This document shows, piece after piece, positions 25,095-37,494 of a DNA stretch of 64,000 nucleotides (positions are counted from its first letter, which is position 1; every line of letters starts with the position of its first letter). The notes under the pieces were generated by a model that did no database searches, had not been told where the DNA came from, and was given only the letters and a program-made list of their open reading frames with translations. A program made the position numbers and the translations under genes. Source of the DNA: Pseudomonas tohonis (GTDB taxonomy: Bacteria; Pseudomonadota; Gammaproteobacteria; Pseudomonadales; Pseudomonadaceae); contig NZ_AP023189.1 of assembly GCF_012767755.2 (NCBI RefSeq), forward strand, positions 5,334,001-5,398,000. The letters run 5' to 3'.

Positions 25095-26272
25095 AGCTTG
25101 ACGTCGACGGCCTGGGCCGCGCGGGTCGCCTTGGCACGGGCCAGGTCGGTGGACTCGTCTCGCGCCAGGGCCACGCCGAGGCGGCGCTGGCCATCCACCG
25201 CCGGCTTGCCGAACAGGCGCAGCGCGGTGTCAGGCTCGGCGAGGGCGGCCGAGAGGTTGCCGAAGCTCATCTCGGTGGACTTGCCTTCCACCAGGATCAC
25301 CGCCGAGGCGGACGGGCCGGACTGGCGGATCACCGGGATCGGCAGGCCGAGGATGGCGCGGGCGTGCAGCGCGAACTCGGAGAGTTCCTGGGAGATCAGG
25401 GTGACCAGGCCGGTGTCGTGCGGGCGCGGCGACACTTCGCTGAACCATACCTGGTCACCCTTGACGAACAGCTCCACGCCGAACAGCCCGCGACCACCGA
25501 GTGCCTCGGTCACGGCCTTGGCCACGCGCTCGGACTCGGCCAGGGCCTTGGGGCTCATCGCCTGGGGCTGCCAGGACTCGTGGTAGTCGCCCTTCACCTG
25601 GCGGTGGCCGATGGGCGCGCAGAAGGTGGTACCCCCGACGTGGCGCACGGTGAGCAGGGTGATTTCGTATTCGAAGTCGATGAAGCCCTCGACTATCACG
25701 CGGCCCTTGCCGGCACGGCCGCCTTCCTGGGCGTAGTCCCAGGCGTACTGCAGGTCGTCGTCGCTCTTGAGCACCGACTGGCCCTTGCCGGAGGAACTCA
25801 TGATCGGCTTGACCACGCAGGGGTAGCCGACGCTGGCGACGGCGGCGCGGTAGTCCTCGAAGGTGTCGGCGAAGTGATAGGGGGAGGTCGGCAGGCCCAG
25901 TTCCTCGGCCGCCAGGCGGCGGATGCCCTCGCGGTTCATGGTCAGCTGCGCGGCGCGGGCGGTGGGGATCACGGTGTAGCCTTCGGCCTCCAGCTCCACC
26001 AGGGTCGCGGTGGCGATGGCCTCGATCTCCGGCACGATGTAGTGCGGCTTCTCCAGCTCGATGACCCGGCGCAGGGCCTCGCCGTCGAGCATGCTGATGA
26101 CGTGGCTGCGATGGGCGACCTGCATGGCCGGCGCATTCTCGTAGCGATCGACGGCGATCACCTCGACGCCCAGGCGCTGCAGCTCGATCACCACTTCCTT
26201 GCCCAGCTCGCCAGAGCCGCAAAGCAGTACACGGGTCGCACTCGGCGACAGCGGGGTTCCAATACGGGGCAT
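25091..26272 (-). CDS. purT: Formate-dependent phosphoribosylglycinamide formyltransferase 2
   Basis: At 393 residues it has the family's usual length. It is an ATP-grasp enzyme that uses formate and ATP to formylate GAR in purine synthesis, an alternative to PurN. It shows the N-terminal nucleotide site [20 protein letters not shown], the ATP-grasp lid SSSGKGQS, the metal-ligand segment [17 protein letters not shown] and a C-terminal domain. A well-spaced GAGG precedes the ATG at 26272. Confidence 0.97.
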   Translation of the reverse strand: MPRIGTPLSPSATRVLLCGSGELGKEVVIELQRLGVEVIAVDRYENAPAMQVAHRSHVISMLDGEALRRVIELEKPHYIVPEIEAIATATLVELEAEGYTVIPTARAAQLTMNREGIRRLAAEELGLPTSPYHFADTFEDYRAAVASVGYPCVVKPIMSSSGKGQSVLKSDDDLQYAWDYAQEGGRAGKGRVIVEGFIDFEYEITLLTVRHVGGTTFCAPIGHRQVKGDYHESWQPQAMSPKALAESERVAKAVTEALGGRGLFGVELFVKGDQVWFSEVSPRPHDTGLVTLISQELSEFALHARAILGLPIPVIRQSGPSASAVILVEGKSTEMSFGNLSAALAEPDTALRLFGKPAVDGQRRLGVALARDESTDLARAKATRAAQAVDVKL

Positions 26273-26334
26273 CGGTGTTTCCTCGAAAGATGAAAGGTAT
26301 TCACGCGGCCGGCGACCGAGGGCCGACGGCTTCT

Positions 26335-26535
26335 TCAATGGGGCTGGATCAGGAACTGGCCACCGGCCCGCGCGCGCTCCATGCAGCGCACCAGCACCTC
26401 GCGGCGCTCGGTATTGTCCATGCGGCCCCAGCGGGTGATCTCGTCGACGCTGCGTTGGCAGCCGGTGCAGATGTCGTCCTCGTCCAGCGCGCAGACATGC
26501 ACGCAGGGCGAGGCGACGGGGCGTTCGCGTTCCAT
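26335..26535 (-). CDS. DUF1289 cysteine-rich small protein
   Basis: 66 residues with the DUF1289 pattern [25 protein letters not shown] and [13 protein letters not shown]. Four cysteines (CVHVC, CTGC) suggest a metal site, probably zinc. The role is unknown. Its ATG overlaps the stop of the preceding gene in a TGATG, so it is translated after the gamma-carbonic-anhydrase-like protein. Confidence 0.9.
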   Translation of the reverse strand: MERERPVASPCVHVCALDEDDICTGCQRSVDEITRWGRMDNTERREVLVRCMERARAGGQFLIQPH

Positions 26536-27059
26536 CAGTCTTCCTGTTCGACCAGTTCCCGTGCATAACGCTGGGCGTTGTGCACGTAGTGAGCGGCGCT
26601 GCCCTCGAGCATCTTCTTCTGCTGCTCGGTCAGCTCACGGACTATTTTACCGGGCGAGCCCATCACCAGCGAGCCGTCTGGGATTTCCTTGCCCTCGGGG
26701 ATCAGGGCGTTGGCGCCGATGATGCAGTACTTGCCGATCCTGGCACCGTTGAGGATCACCGCGTTGATGCCGATGAGGCTGTAGTCGCCGACGGTGCAGC
26801 CGTGGAGCATGGCGTTGTGGCCGATGGTGACGCCCTTGCCGATGTTCAGCGGGAAGCCCATGTCGGTGTGCATGACGGTGCCATCCTGCACGTTGCTGTT
26901 CTCGCCGATGTGGATGAGTTCGTTGTCACCACGCAGCACGGCGCCGAACCAGACACTGGCTCCGGCATCCAGGCGGACCTTGCCGATCACCGCCGCATCG
27001 GGGGCGATCCAGCTCTCGGGATGGGTTTCGACACGGGCGTTGCCCAGGCGGTATTTCAT
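26535..27059 (-). CDS. Gamma-class carbonic-anhydrase-like hexapeptide protein
   Basis: A 174-residue left-handed beta-helix protein (YrdA/PaaY type) with repeated hexapeptides. It carries the probable metal ligands: His in TVMHTD and the His pair in GHNAMLHGC. Gly and Asn positions typical of the family are present ([15 protein letters not shown]). Members bind zinc or iron, and only some hydrate CO2. AGGAG precedes the start at 27059; longer frames upstream are not used. It is downstream of a CoA-Nudix gene in the same direction. Confidence 0.93.
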   Translation of the reverse strand: MKYRLGNARVETHPESWIAPDAAVIGKVRLDAGASVWFGAVLRGDNELIHIGENSNVQDGTVMHTDMGFPLNIGKGVTIGHNAMLHGCTVGDYSLIGINAVILNGARIGKYCIIGANALIPEGKEIPDGSLVMGSPGKIVRELTEQQKKMLEGSAAHYVHNAQRYARELVEQED

Positions 27060-27081
27060 CAGGCGCTCCTCGAAACGGGGC

Positions 27082-27684
27082 TCAGTTGAGTTTGACGAAG
27101 GTGGCCGGCGGCTCGCGCATCTCGATGCCGGCATCGAAGACCAGGTTGACCAGCTCCACCACCATGATCGCGGTGAGCCCCCAGATCTTGTACTGGCCGA
27201 ACTGGTAGCTGGGCACGTACCAGCTCTGGCCGAGGTAGTCGATGCGGTGGGTCATCTCGCGCGGGTCGCTGCGGAAGAACTCCAGGGGCACGCTGAAGAC
27301 CGAGTCGATCTCGCCGTCGTTGGCCTTGTACTCCACGTAGTCGGGCACGAAGCCGACGTAGGGCGTGACCTGGATGCCATGGCGCGAGACCAGGGTACTG
27401 AGCGGGCCGATGACCTCGACCAGGCCGGGCGGCAGGCCGATCTCCTCCTCCGCCTCGCGCAGGGCGGTGTGGATCAGGTCGCGGTCCTCGGGGTCGCGAC
27501 GGCCGCCCGGGAAGGCCACCTCGCCACCGTGGGTGGACAGGCCGCTGGCGCGCAGGGTGAGCACCAGCTCGGGTTCGGCGCTGCGGGTGATGGGCACCAG
27601 CACCGCCGCCTCGGGGAAGGAGCGGTCGGTCACCAGCGTCTTCGGGGAATAGCTCCGCACGCGGCGGTGCAGGTCATCCAACAT
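27082..27684 (-). CDS. CoA pyrophosphatase, NudL-type Nudix hydrolase
   Basis: 200 residues. It combines the UPF0035 signature [21 protein letters not shown] with a Nudix box ([25 protein letters not shown]), the mark of CoA and acyl-CoA diphosphatases. The catalytic acidic residues of REAEEE are intact. It is divergent from the second Nudix gene at 27831 and heads the run with the carbonic-anhydrase-like and DUF1289 genes. Confidence 0.93.
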   Translation of the reverse strand: MLDDLHRRVRSYSPKTLVTDRSFPEAAVLVPITRSAEPELVLTLRASGLSTHGGEVAFPGGRRDPEDRDLIHTALREAEEEIGLPPGLVEVIGPLSTLVSRHGIQVTPYVGFVPDYVEYKANDGEIDSVFSVPLEFFRSDPREMTHRIDYLGQSWYVPSYQFGQYKIWGLTAIMVVELVNLVFDAGIEMREPPATFVKLN

Positions 27685-27830
27685 GGATATTCTCGGCTTT
27701 TATTCTGCCGGGCATCATGGCACGAACCCGCAGGCCGCCCAACCCCCGAGCCGACGTTCGCAGCCCCCGTCCCGCTTGCCGTGGGGGCCCCAGCCGCGCC
27801 AAGATTGCGCCCTCGACCCGAGGATTCCCG

Positions 27831-28385
27831 ATGAAGTTCTGCAGCCAGTGCGGCGGCCCCGTGATCCAGCGCATCCCCGAAGGCGACAACCGCCTGCGCC
27901 ATGTCTGCGAGCTATGCCACACCATTCATTACCTGAACCCGCGCATCGTCGCCGGCTGCGTGCCGGTCTGGGGCGAGCAGGTGCTGCTGTGCCGCCGCGC
28001 CATCGAGCCGCGCAAGGGCTACTGGACCCTGCCCGCCGGTTTCATGGAGAACGGCGAGACCATGGAACAGGCCGCCGCGCGTGAAACCGCCGAGGAAGCC
28101 TGCGCACGGGTACGCGACCTGCAGCTGTACACCCTGTTCGACCTGCCGCACATCAGCCAGGTCTACACCTTCTTCCTCGCCCAGCTGGTCGACCTGGACT
28201 TCGCCGCCGGCGAGGAAAGCCTCGAAGTGAAGCTGTTCCACGAACGTGACATCCCTTGGTCCGAGCTGGCTTTTCCGACTGTCGGACGTACCTTAGAATG
28301 CTACTTCGCCGACCGTATCGAGCAGGTCTATCCGGTCCGCAACGAGCCGTTGGCACCCTTGCTGGCCTACTACAAGAAAGCCTGA
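27831..28385 (+). CDS. Nudix hydrolase with N-terminal zinc ribbon
   Basis: 184 residues. It starts with a four-cysteine ribbon ([19 protein letters not shown]), then a Nudix domain with the box [21 protein letters not shown]. NudC-like (NADH-pyrophosphatase-like) proteins combine such a ribbon with a Nudix domain, but this copy is shorter than NudC, and the substrate is open. The ATG follows the GAGGATTCCCG site. Confidence 0.9.
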   Translation: MKFCSQCGGPVIQRIPEGDNRLRHVCELCHTIHYLNPRIVAGCVPVWGEQVLLCRRAIEPRKGYWTLPAGFMENGETMEQAAARETAEEACARVRDLQLYTLFDLPHISQVYTFFLAQLVDLDFAAGEESLEVKLFHERDIPWSELAFPTVGRTLECYFADRIEQVYPVRNEPLAPLLAYYKKA

Positions 28386-28425
28386 ACGCACTGCCGAATT
28401 CGAACACTCTGGGGATGCTGTAGAA

Positions 28426-28929
28426 ATGCGCTGGTTGCTCCTTGCCTTCATCTTTTGCTTTACCTCCCTGTCCCACGCCAGCGCCGCCCCCAGCCTCGAA
28501 GGCAAGGGCATCGACAAGGTGCTGGTGGTCAAATCCGAGCGCAAGTTGTTGCTGATGAACCGCGGCAACATCCTCAAGAGCTACCGCATCTCCCTGGGCA
28601 AGCAGCCCAAGGGGCCGAAACTGCGCGAAGGCGACCAGCGCACGCCCGAGGGCTTCTACTGGATCGACTGGCGCAAGACCAGCGACAAGTACAACCTGGC
28701 GATGCACATCTCCTACCCCAATGCCCGCGACTCCCTGCAGGCGCGCCAGAAGGGCGTGCCCGCCGGGGGCATGATCATGATCCACGGCACCCCGCTGGAC
28801 GAGGAATACCCCGAGTGGTACTTCCACACCCTGGACTGGACCGAGGGCTGCATCGCCATGAAGAACGCCGACATGCGCGAGATATGGAGCCTGGTGAAGG
28901 ACGGCACGCTGATCGAGATCCGCCCCTGA
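28426..28929 (+). CDS. L,D-transpeptidase (YkuD family), exported
   Basis: 167 residues with a signal peptide (about 1-20, ending ASA-A). The YkuD domain has the catalytic His in MIMIHGTPL and Cys in DWTEGCIAMKN; the Ser/Thr-x-Gly-Cys part is TEGC, a variant of the SHGC form seen in many Gram-negative members. Such enzymes make or hydrolyse 3-3 peptidoglycan or lipoprotein links in the periplasm. It is followed directly by a strong terminator and preceded by the Nudix gene. Confidence 0.93.
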   Translation: MRWLLLAFIFCFTSLSHASAAPSLEGKGIDKVLVVKSERKLLLMNRGNILKSYRISLGKQPKGPKLREGDQRTPEGFYWIDWRKTSDKYNLAMHISYPNARDSLQARQKGVPAGGMIMIHGTPLDEEYPEWYFHTLDWTEGCIAMKNADMREIWSLVKDGTLIEIRP

Positions 28930-28949
28930 AGGAGCGAGCGGCAGGCATG

Positions 28950-28977
28950 AAAAGGCGCCCCGGGGCGCCTTTTTTCA
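28950..28977 (+). terminator. Intrinsic terminator after the L,D-transpeptidase
   Basis: AAAAGGCGCC-CCGG-GGCGCCTTTT: the 10-bp outer stem is perfect, the whole run is palindromic, and T6 follows. It could work for both strands but is 65 bases from the end of the minus-strand gene. Confidence 0.9.
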
Positions 28978-29041
28978 TTCAGTGGTTCCCCGCGTGGTGG
29001 GATGGCGGGGAACAGCCCCGCACGCCGCGAGGGTGGGCGAC

Positions 29042-29359
29042 TCAGAACACCAGGTCGGACAGGCGCCAGACCTCATAGGCCGGCGTCTCATAGGGGTGCG
29101 TCTGCTTGAGGGCGCGCACGGCATCGTGGATCAGCTCGTCGGCGACGACCATCTCCACCTTCCACTCGGACACATGCTCCACCCGGCCCACCTCGCCGAT
29201 GAAGGGGTCGGCTTCGGCCAGCGGGCGGAACTGGCCCTGGCCCAGGCTCTGCCAGCAGCAACTGTCATAGGCACCGATTCGGCCACCACCCGCCGCGAAG
29301 ACCGCTTTCTTGACCGGCTCGAGGTGGGACTCCGGAACGTAGAAGCACAGCTTGTACAT
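29042..29359 (-). CDS. YqfO/NIF3 insertion-domain-like protein (PII/CutA-like fold)
   Basis: A 105-residue protein that corresponds to the PII/CutA-like domain inserted in NIF3/YqfO proteins, here free-standing. It contains YKLCFYVPESHLEPVKKAVF, a GGGRIGAYDSCCWQSLGQGQFRP loop and HPYETPAYEVWRL, all typical. The role is unknown; a metal- or nucleotide-binding function is likely. GGAG lies 6 bases before the ATG at 29359. Confidence 0.88.
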   Translation of the reverse strand: MYKLCFYVPESHLEPVKKAVFAAGGGRIGAYDSCCWQSLGQGQFRPLAEADPFIGEVGRVEHVSEWKVEMVVADELIHDAVRALKQTHPYETPAYEVWRLSDLVF

Positions 29360-29362
29360 CAA

Positions 29363-29585
29363 TCACTCCACAGGCAATTACAGGCTGGACGCTAGTGGCC
29401 AGATGATGCCACCGGAAGATGGCACTTCGCCAATACTTTGTCGCGACCAGCGTCACGATACCGGCATTCGACTGGCTGCCGGTCAAAGTGTTCAGCGCTG
29501 CCATAGAGCAGTTGGCCATAAGCGGGGCCAGCCTGAGCGCCCCGGGTGGAGCGCGATGGAGCCCGGGGGCGAGCCGGGCTTGCGG
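29363..29585. other. Spacer without a supported gene
   Basis: Contains a GCCCGG...CCGGGC hairpin near 29560-29580, downstream of the CDGSH gene on the minus strand but without a T tract. Open frames here have ordinary non-coding composition. Confidence 0.4.
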
Positions 29586-29900
29586 TCAGCCGCCCTGCCA
29601 GAACCGACGCCACTTGTCCTTCAGCGAAGGCGCGGCGGGGGCGTGGCTGCCATCGCAATACGGCAAGCGTTGCGACAGGCCGCAGCGGCAGAGGATGAGC
29701 AGTTGCTGGCGTTCGATGTGAAGCGAGAGGCCCTGTCGGCAGTCGCCTGGGCAATCGGGAAGCCGGGGCGAGTGCCCGCAGCGGCAAAGCAGGAGGTTGG
29801 CGCCGGGTTCGACCCGGCGCACCTCCGGTAGCGAAGCGCCCTCCCCCGTGTCCGGAAGCGGGCGCTCGCCGGCGTCGTCAGTCGACCCAGACGCGGGCAT
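29586..29900 (-). CDS. CDGSH-type iron-sulfur protein with two CDGSH units
   Basis: A 104-residue protein with two MitoNEET-type units. The first is degenerate ([16 protein letters not shown]; the usual D-G-S-H is replaced by P-G-D-C). The second is intact ([16 protein letters not shown]). CDGSH proteins hold a 2Fe-2S cluster with three Cys and one His ligand. The second unit meets this rule, while in the first a Cys takes the His place. The start is chosen at the ATG 29900, overlapping the end of purL by 23 bases; the GTG at 29822 would give a shorter form. Confidence 0.85.
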   Translation of the reverse strand: MPASGSTDDAGERPLPDTGEGASLPEVRRVEPGANLLLCRCGHSPRLPDCPGDCRQGLSLHIERQQLLILCRCGLSQRLPYCDGSHAPAAPSLKDKWRRFWQGG

Positions 29901-32900
29901 TGCGGAACATGCGCAGCCAGCCGCCGTCTTCCTGCCACTCGTCGGGGCGCCAGGAGTTCTGCACGGCACGGAACACGCGCTCCGGGTGCGGCATCATGAT
30001 GGTCACGCGACCATCGCGGCTGGTGAGGCCGGTGATGCCACGGGGCGAGCCGTTCGGGTTGGCCGGATAGCTCTCGGTGACCTTGCCGTGGTTGTCGACG
30101 AAGCGCATGGCCACGCAACCGGAAAGGTCGGCTTCCAGCAGGGCTTCCTCGCTCTCGAACTCGGCATGGCCTTCGCCGTGGGCGATGGCGATGGGCATGC
30201 GCGAGCCGGCCATGCCACGCAGGAAGATCGACGCCGACTCCTGCACCTGGACCATGGCCACGCGGGCCTCGAACTGCTCGGAGCGGTTGCGCACGAAGTG
30301 CGGCCAGAACTCGCTGCCCGGGATCAGCTCGTGCAGGTTGGACATCATCTGGCAACCGTTGCACACGCCGAGGGCGAAGCTGTCCTTGCGCTCGAAGAAG
30401 GCCTGGAAGCCGTCACGGGCACGGGCGTTGAACAGCACCGACTTGGCCCAGCCCTCACCGGCGCCGAGCACGTCACCGTAGGAGAAGCCGCCGCAGGCCA
30501 CCAGGCCCTTGAACTCTTCCAGGCTGACGCGGCCGGCGAGGATGTCGCTCATGTGCACATCGATGGCGGCGAAGCCGGCACGGTCGAAGGCGGCCGCCAT
30601 CTCGACCTGGCCGTTGACGCCCTGCTCACGCAGCACGGCGACTTTGGGACGCGCGCCCTTCTTTATATAGGGAGCGGCGATGTCCTGGTTGACGTCGAAG
30701 CTGAGCTTCACCGACAGGCCGGGGTTGTCTTCGTCCAGCAGGACGTCGAACTCCTGGTCGGCACAGGCGGCGTTGTCGCGCAGGCGCTGGATCTGGTAGC
30801 TGGTCTCGGTCCACTGGCGCTGCAGCATGCGGCGCTCACCGGCGAACACCGGCTCGCCGTTGAAGGCGACGGCGACGTCGGCACCATTGACCGGCTGGCC
30901 GATGACGGCCACGCAGTCGCCCAGGCCGGCGGCGCTGAACTGGGCCAGCACTTCCGCGGTGGCGCCCTGCTGGACCTGGATGACCGCACCCAGCTCTTCG
31001 TTGAACAGCACGGCCGCCAGCTCGTCGGCGGAATCGGCCAGGGCATCGAGTTGCAGGTCGAGACCGCAATGACCGGCGAAGGCCATTTCCAGCACGGTGG
31101 TCAGCAGGCCGCCGTCGGAACGGTCGTGGTAGGCCAGCAGCAGGCCGTCCTGGTTCAGGCCCTGGATCACGGCGAAGAAGGCCTTGAGGTCTTCGGCATC
31201 GTCGACGTCCGGCACGGCCTGGCCGAGCTTGGCGTAGGTCTGGGCGAGGATCGAGCCGCCCATGCGGTTCTGGCCACGGCCAAGGTCGACCAGGATCAGG
31301 TCGGTCTCGCCCTTGTCCAGGCGCAGTTGCGGGTTGAGGGTGCGGCGTACGTCCTGCACCGGGGCGAAGCCGGAGATCACCAGGGACAGCGGCGAGGTCA
31401 CGGACTTGTCCACGCCCTCGTCCTGCCAGCGGGTCTTCATGGACATGGAGTCCTTGCCCACCGGGATGGTGATGCCCAGCGCCGGGCACAGCTCCATGCC
31501 CACGGCCTTGACCGTGTCGTACAGGCGCGCGTCCTCGCCCGGGTGGCCAGCGGCGGCCATCCAGTTGGCGGACAGGCGGATGTCGGAAATCTTCTCGATG
31601 CGTGCCGCCGCCAGGTTGGTGATGGTCTCGCCGACCGCCATGCGGCCCGAGGCCGGGGCGTCCAGCAGGGCCAGCGGGGTGCGCTCGCCCATGGCCATCG
31701 CCTCGCCGGTGTAGACGTCGAAGCTGGTGGCGGTGACGGCGCAGTCGGCCACCGGTACCTGCCACGGGCCGACCATCTGGTCGCGAGCCACGAGGCCGGT
31801 GATGGTGCGGTCGCCGATGGTGATCAGGAAGCTCTTGCTGGCCACGGCCGGGTGGTGCAGCACACGGCTGACCGCGTCGGCGATGTCGACACGGGCGGCG
31901 TCGAAGTCATCGCCCTGCTCGGCTTCGCGGGTCACGCTGCGGTGCATGCGCGGCGGCTTGCCCAGCAGGACGTTGAGCGGCATGTCCACCGGCTTGTTGC
32001 CGAAGTGGCTGTCGGCGACGGTCAGGTGCGGCTCCTCGATGGCCTCGCCGACCACCGCGAAGGGGCAGCGCTCGCGTTCGCAGATGGCCTTGAAGCGCTC
32101 GAAGTCGGCGGCGTCCACCGACATCACGTAGCGTTCCTGGGACTCGTTGCACCAGATTTCCAGCGGGCTCATGCCCGGCTCGTCGTTGGGCACGGCGCGC
32201 AGCTCGAAACGGCCGCCGCGGCCACCGTCGTTGATCAGTTCCGGCAGGGCGTTGGAGATGCCGCCGGCCCCCACGTCATGGATGAACTTGATGGGGTTCT
32301 CGGCACCCAGCTGCCAGCAGCGGTCGATCACTTCCTGGCAACGGCGCTCCATTTCCGGGTTGTCGCGCTGCACGGAGGCGAAGTCCAGGTCGGCGGAACT
32401 GGCACCGGTGGCCATGGAGGAAGCGGCACCACCGCCCAGGCCGATGAGCATGGCCGGGCCACCGAGGACGATCAGCTTGGCGCCGACCGAGATCTCGCCT
32501 TTCTGCACGTGCTCGGCGCGGATGTTGCCCATGCCGCCGGCGAGCATGATCGGCTTGTGGTAGCCGCGCACTTCTTCACCGTGGGGGGTGTCGATGGCCT
32601 GCTCGAAGGTACGGAAGTAGCCGTTCAGCGCGGGACGGCCGAACTCGTTGTTGAACGCGGCGCCGCCCAGCGGGCCCTCGATCATGATGTCCAGCGCGGT
32701 GACGATGCGCTCGGGCTTGCCATAGGGCTTCTCCCAGGGCTGCTCGAAACCGGGGATCTGCAGGTTGGAGACGGTGAAGCCGGTCAGGCCCGCCTTGGGC
32801 TTGGCACCACGGCCGGTGGCACCTTCGTCGCGGATCTCGCCGCCGGAGCCGGTGGAAGCACCGGGGAAGGGAGCGATGGCGGTCGGGTGGTTGTGGGTCT

Positions 32901-33774
32901 CCACCTTCATCAGGATGTGCACCGGCTCCTCGGTCGCGCCGTACTGGCGGGTTTCCGGGTTGGGGAAGAAACGCCCGGCGGTGAAGCCCTCGATGACCGA
33001 CGCGTTGTCCTTGTAGGCGGACAGCACGCCTTCGCGGTTCATCTCGTAGGTGTTCTTGATCATGCCGAACAGGCTCTTCTCCTGCGCCTGGCCGTCGATG
33101 TCCCAGCTGGCGTTGAAGATCTTGTGGCGGCAGTGCTCGGAGTTGGCCTGGGCGAACATCATCAGCTCGACGTCATGGGGGTTGCGCCCCATCTCGCTGA
33201 AGCTCTTCACCAGGTAGTCGATCTCGTCGTCGGCCAGGGCCAGGCCCAGCTCGACGTTGGCGCGGGCCAGGGCATCGCGGCCACCGCCGAGGATGTCGAC
33301 CACGGTAAGCGCCTTGGGCTGCGCGTGGCTGAACAGGCCCGAGGCCTCTTCCAGGGCGCCCAGCACCAGTTGGGTCATGCGGTCATGCAGCGCGCTGGCG
33401 ATCAGTTGCGCCTCGGCGTCGGAGAACTGGCCGGCGACGTAGTAGGCGATGCCGCGCTCGATGCGCTCGATCTTGGCCAGGCCGCAGTTGCGGGCGATGT
33501 CGGTGGCCTTGCTCGACCAGGGCGAGATGGTGCCCAAGCGCGGCAGGACCAGGAACAGGCGGCCGGACGGCTCCTGCACCGGGACGCTGGGCCCGTACTT
33601 GAGCAGGCGCGCCAGGACCTTTTCCTCGTCGGCGGTAAGAACGCCGGTGACTTCGGCAAAGTGGGCGAACTCGGCGTAAAGACCGGTGACGGCGGGAACC
33701 TTCTGGGTCAGTTGCTCGAGCAGTTTGCCGTGGCGAAAGGCGGAAAGGGCGGGGGCACCGCGCAGGATCAACAT
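29878..33774 (-). CDS. purL: Phosphoribosylformylglycinamidine synthase
   Basis: The large single-chain PurL (1298 residues), which converts FGAR to FGAM with glutamine and ATP in purine synthesis. It has an N-terminal domain, two AIRS-like halves with ATP sites ([35 protein letters not shown]) and a C-terminal glutaminase domain with Cys in [14 protein letters not shown] and a conserved HGEGHAEF. The start ATG at 33774 fits the family N-terminus [11 protein letters not shown]. The stop overlaps the CDGSH gene start, so the two are probably co-translated. Confidence 0.98.
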   Translation of the reverse strand: MLILRGAPALSAFRHGKLLEQLTQKVPAVTGLYAEFAHFAEVTGVLTADEEKVLARLLKYGPSVPVQEPSGRLFLVLPRLGTISPWSSKATDIARNCGLAKIERIERGIAYYVAGQFSDAEAQLIASALHDRMTQLVLGALEEASGLFSHAQPKALTVVDILGGGRDALARANVELGLALADDEIDYLVKSFSEMGRNPHDVELMMFAQANSEHCRHKIFNASWDIDGQAQEKSLFGMIKNTYEMNREGVLSAYKDNASVIEGFTAGRFFPNPETRQYGATEEPVHILMKVETHNHPTAIAPFPGASTGSGGEIRDEGATGRGAKPKAGLTGFTVSNLQIPGFEQPWEKPYGKPERIVTALDIMIEGPLGGAAFNNEFGRPALNGYFRTFEQAIDTPHGEEVRGYHKPIMLAGGMGNIRAEHVQKGEISVGAKLIVLGGPAMLIGLGGGAASSMATGASSADLDFASVQRDNPEMERRCQEVIDRCWQLGAENPIKFIHDVGAGGISNALPELINDGGRGGRFELRAVPNDEPGMSPLEIWCNESQERYVMSVDAADFERFKAICERERCPFAVVGEAIEEPHLTVADSHFGNKPVDMPLNVLLGKPPRMHRSVTREAEQGDDFDAARVDIADAVSRVLHHPAVASKSFLITIGDRTITGLVARDQMVGPWQVPVADCAVTATSFDVYTGEAMAMGERTPLALLDAPASGRMAVGETITNLAAARIEKISDIRLSANWMAAAGHPGEDARLYDTVKAVGMELCPALGITIPVGKDSMSMKTRWQDEGVDKSVTSPLSLVISGFAPVQDVRRTLNPQLRLDKGETDLILVDLGRGQNRMGGSILAQTYAKLGQAVPDVDDAEDLKAFFAVIQGLNQDGLLLAYHDRSDGGLLTTVLEMAFAGHCGLDLQLDALADSADELAAVLFNEELGAVIQVQQGATAEVLAQFSAAGLGDCVAVIGQPVNGADVAVAFNGEPVFAGERRMLQRQWTETSYQIQRLRDNAACADQEFDVLLDEDNPGLSVKLSFDVNQDIAAPYIKKGARPKVAVLREQGVNGQVEMAAAFDRAGFAAIDVHMSDILAGRVSLEEFKGLVACGGFSYGDVLGAGEGWAKSVLFNARARDGFQAFFERKDSFALGVCNGCQMMSNLHELIPGSEFWPHFVRNRSEQFEARVAMVQVQESASIFLRGMAGSRMPIAIAHGEGHAEFESEEALLEADLSGCVAMRFVDNHGKVTESYPANPNGSPRGITGLTSRDGRVTIMMPHPERVFRAVQNSWRPDEWQEDGGWLRMFRNARVWVD

Positions 33775-33808
33775 CTTCTGGACAGCCTCTGGGAAGGGGT
33801 GTGCTTAG

Positions 33809-35455
<1,647 letters not shown>

Positions 35456-35473
35456 CCGCGCACGACGCGTCCT

Positions 35474-35959
35474 TCAGCCCTTCAGCGAACGCCGCGCCTT
35501 GAAGAACTCGCTGAGGATCGCGCCGCACTCCCCCGCCAGCACCCCGCCCTCCACCAGCACCCGGTGGTTGAGGAAGTCCTGGGTGAAGAACTGGCCCCGG
35601 CTGATCGCCACGCCCGCCTTGGGCTCGGTGGCGCCATAGACCACGCGCGCCACGCGTGAATGGACGATGAGCCCGGCGCACATACTGCAGGGCTCCAGGG
35701 TCACGTACAGCGTACTGCCCACCAGCCGGTAGTTTTCCAGCGCCAGCGCCGCATCGCGGATGGCGACCATCTCGGCGTGGGCACTGGGGTCGTGCCGTGA
35801 GATCGGGCAGTTGAAGCCGCGCCCGATCACCCGGCCATCCTGCACCAGCACCGCGCCGACCGGCACCTCGCCCAGGGCCGCGCCCTCGGCGGCGAGGGCC
35901 AGGGCCTCACGCATGAAGTCCTCGTCACGGCTGCGGTCGACGATCATCGGCTGGCGCAT
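35474..35959 (-). CDS. tadA: tRNA-specific adenosine deaminase
   Basis: 161 residues. It has the cytidine-deaminase-like zinc site HAE (DPSAHAEMVAIR) and PCSMC, and the N-terminal REALALAAEGAALGEVPVGAV. TadA makes inosine at the wobble position of tRNA-Arg(ACG). The start at 35959 is the first of two possible (second at 35947); it lies one base after the stop of the multicopper oxidase gene. Confidence 0.96.
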   Translation of the reverse strand: MRQPMIVDRSRDEDFMREALALAAEGAALGEVPVGAVLVQDGRVIGRGFNCPISRHDPSAHAEMVAIRDAALALENYRLVGSTLYVTLEPCSMCAGLIVHSRVARVVYGATEPKAGVAISRGQFFTQDFLNHRVLVEGGVLAGECGAILSEFFKARRSLKG

Positions 35960-35960
35960 C

Positions 35961-37325
35961 TCAGGCCACCTCGATCGCGGCCATCAGGCCGGTCTCCATG
36001 TGGTCGATGACATGGCAGTGGAACATCCACACGCCGGGGTTATCGGCCACCAGGGCGATGCGCGCGGTCTCGTTCTTGCCCAGCAGGTAGGTATCGGTGA
36101 AGTAGGGAACGATGTCCTTGCGGTCCGAGCCGATCACCTTGAAAGCCATGCCGTGCAGGTGGATGGGGTGCAGGTACTGGGCCATGTTGCGCAGCTCGAA
36201 GATGTAGTGGCCGCCCTTCTTCAACGTGGCGATGGGGCGATCGGCGCAGGTCTTGTCCTGGATGTCCCAGGCCTTGCCGTTGATCTGCCAGTAGTTGCTC
36301 GGCCGGCCGGCGGCGCTGGTCAGGGTCGCCGCCCACTCGAACTTGAAGCTGAGGGTCTCGGCCTTCTCCAGGTCCGGCTCCGGCACCGGGTTGGCCGGCA
36401 GCGCGGGCGGCCAGTCGCCGGCCGGCTCCTGGCTCGCCACGCTCTTGAGCGTCGCCAGGCGCAGCGGCCCGTTGCGCAGCGGCAGTTCCTGGCCGGCGGC
36501 GGGCACCTTGAGCGCCAGCTCGATGCGCATGCCCGGGCCGAGCCAGTACTCCTTGCCCAGCTCGCGCGGCGCGATGGGGTGGCCGTCCAGGGAATAGATG
36601 CGCACCTCCGCGCCCGGCATGTTCAGGCGGTAGGTGATGGTGCTGTCGAGGTTCAGCACGCGCAGGCGCACCACCTGCCCGGCGGGCAGCTCCAGGGTCG
36701 GTGCCGGCGTGCCGTTGATGGTGGTCAGGCGCCCCCGGGTGCCTTCGCGGGCCGCCTCGCGGGGCACGCTGAACTGGGTGAAGGCGCCCTCCTCGTCCAC
36801 GTGCCAGGTCTTCAGGCTGAGTACGCGCTCGTGACGGAAGCCGCTGGGCTCGCGCTCTTCGACGATCAGCGGGCCGACCAGGCCGCGCCCCAGCTGCTCG
36901 GCGCTGGACAGGTGCGGGTGGTACCAGAAGCTGCCGGCGTCATCGGTACGGAAGCGGTAGTCGAAGTATTCGCCCGGCAACACCGGCAGCTGCGAGACAT
37001 AGGGCACGCCGTCCATCTCCAGCGGCAGGCGGATGCCGTGCCAGTGGATGGTGGTGGGCTCGTCGAGCTTGTTGATGAAGCGCACGCGCAGCCAGTCGCC
37101 CTGGCGTGAACGCAGCTCCACGCCCGGCGCCTGGCCGCCATAGGCCCAGGCCGGGGTGACGTGGCCGGACACCAGCTCGAGGTCCAGCGGCGCGGCGATC
37201 AGCTCGTAGTCGTGGGTCTTGGCATCGAGGTTGCGGCCCAGCCAGTAGCGGGTGCCGCCGGCGCCGAGGCCGACCACGCCGAGGCCGACCAGGCCGCCGA
37301 GAATCTGTCTGCGGGTGAATGACAC
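35961..37325 (-). CDS. Tat-exported multicopper oxidase
   Basis: A 454-residue three-cupredoxin-domain oxidase. The N-terminus has a twin-arginine signal (TRRQILGG followed by a Gly/Val/Leu-rich stretch). The copper ligands are all visible: HWHGIRL, WYHPHLS, LHPIHLHGM and FHCHVIDHMETG (T1 copper Cys plus His and axial Met). It is similar to the PAO1 metallo-oxidoreductase next to tadA. It could be a ferroxidase, cuprous oxidase or phenol oxidase. The GTG at 37325 is chosen since AGGAG lies 10 bases upstream. The iron transporter lies upstream on the same strand. Confidence 0.9.
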   Translation of the reverse strand: MSFTRRQILGGLVGLGVVGLGAGGTRYWLGRNLDAKTHDYELIAAPLDLELVSGHVTPAWAYGGQAPGVELRSRQGDWLRVRFINKLDEPTTIHWHGIRLPLEMDGVPYVSQLPVLPGEYFDYRFRTDDAGSFWYHPHLSSAEQLGRGLVGPLIVEEREPSGFRHERVLSLKTWHVDEEGAFTQFSVPREAAREGTRGRLTTINGTPAPTLELPAGQVVRLRVLNLDSTITYRLNMPGAEVRIYSLDGHPIAPRELGKEYWLGPGMRIELALKVPAAGQELPLRNGPLRLATLKSVASQEPAGDWPPALPANPVPEPDLEKAETLSFKFEWAATLTSAAGRPSNYWQINGKAWDIQDKTCADRPIATLKKGGHYIFELRNMAQYLHPIHLHGMAFKVIGSDRKDIVPYFTDTYLLGKNETARIALVADNPGVWMFHCHVIDHMETGLMAAIEVA

Positions 37326-37494
37326 GGAATCCAGGCTCCTGTGAGTAATGCTTCGCGGGGCCATCAGGCGGTGCGTTGTCGCTCTGCGGCGACAGGAAGG
37401 GCCGGCCTGCATGGGCCGGCTCACGGGTGGCACATTCTGGCACAGCCCCCTTGCATCAGGGCAGCGCCGGGCCGTGGCCAGATGCCACAGCCGC

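Noticed and set aside
29265-29519. Minus-strand frame overlapping the YqfO-like gene
   Set aside because: It overlaps a gene with clear family motifs and has no ribosome site or conserved pattern.
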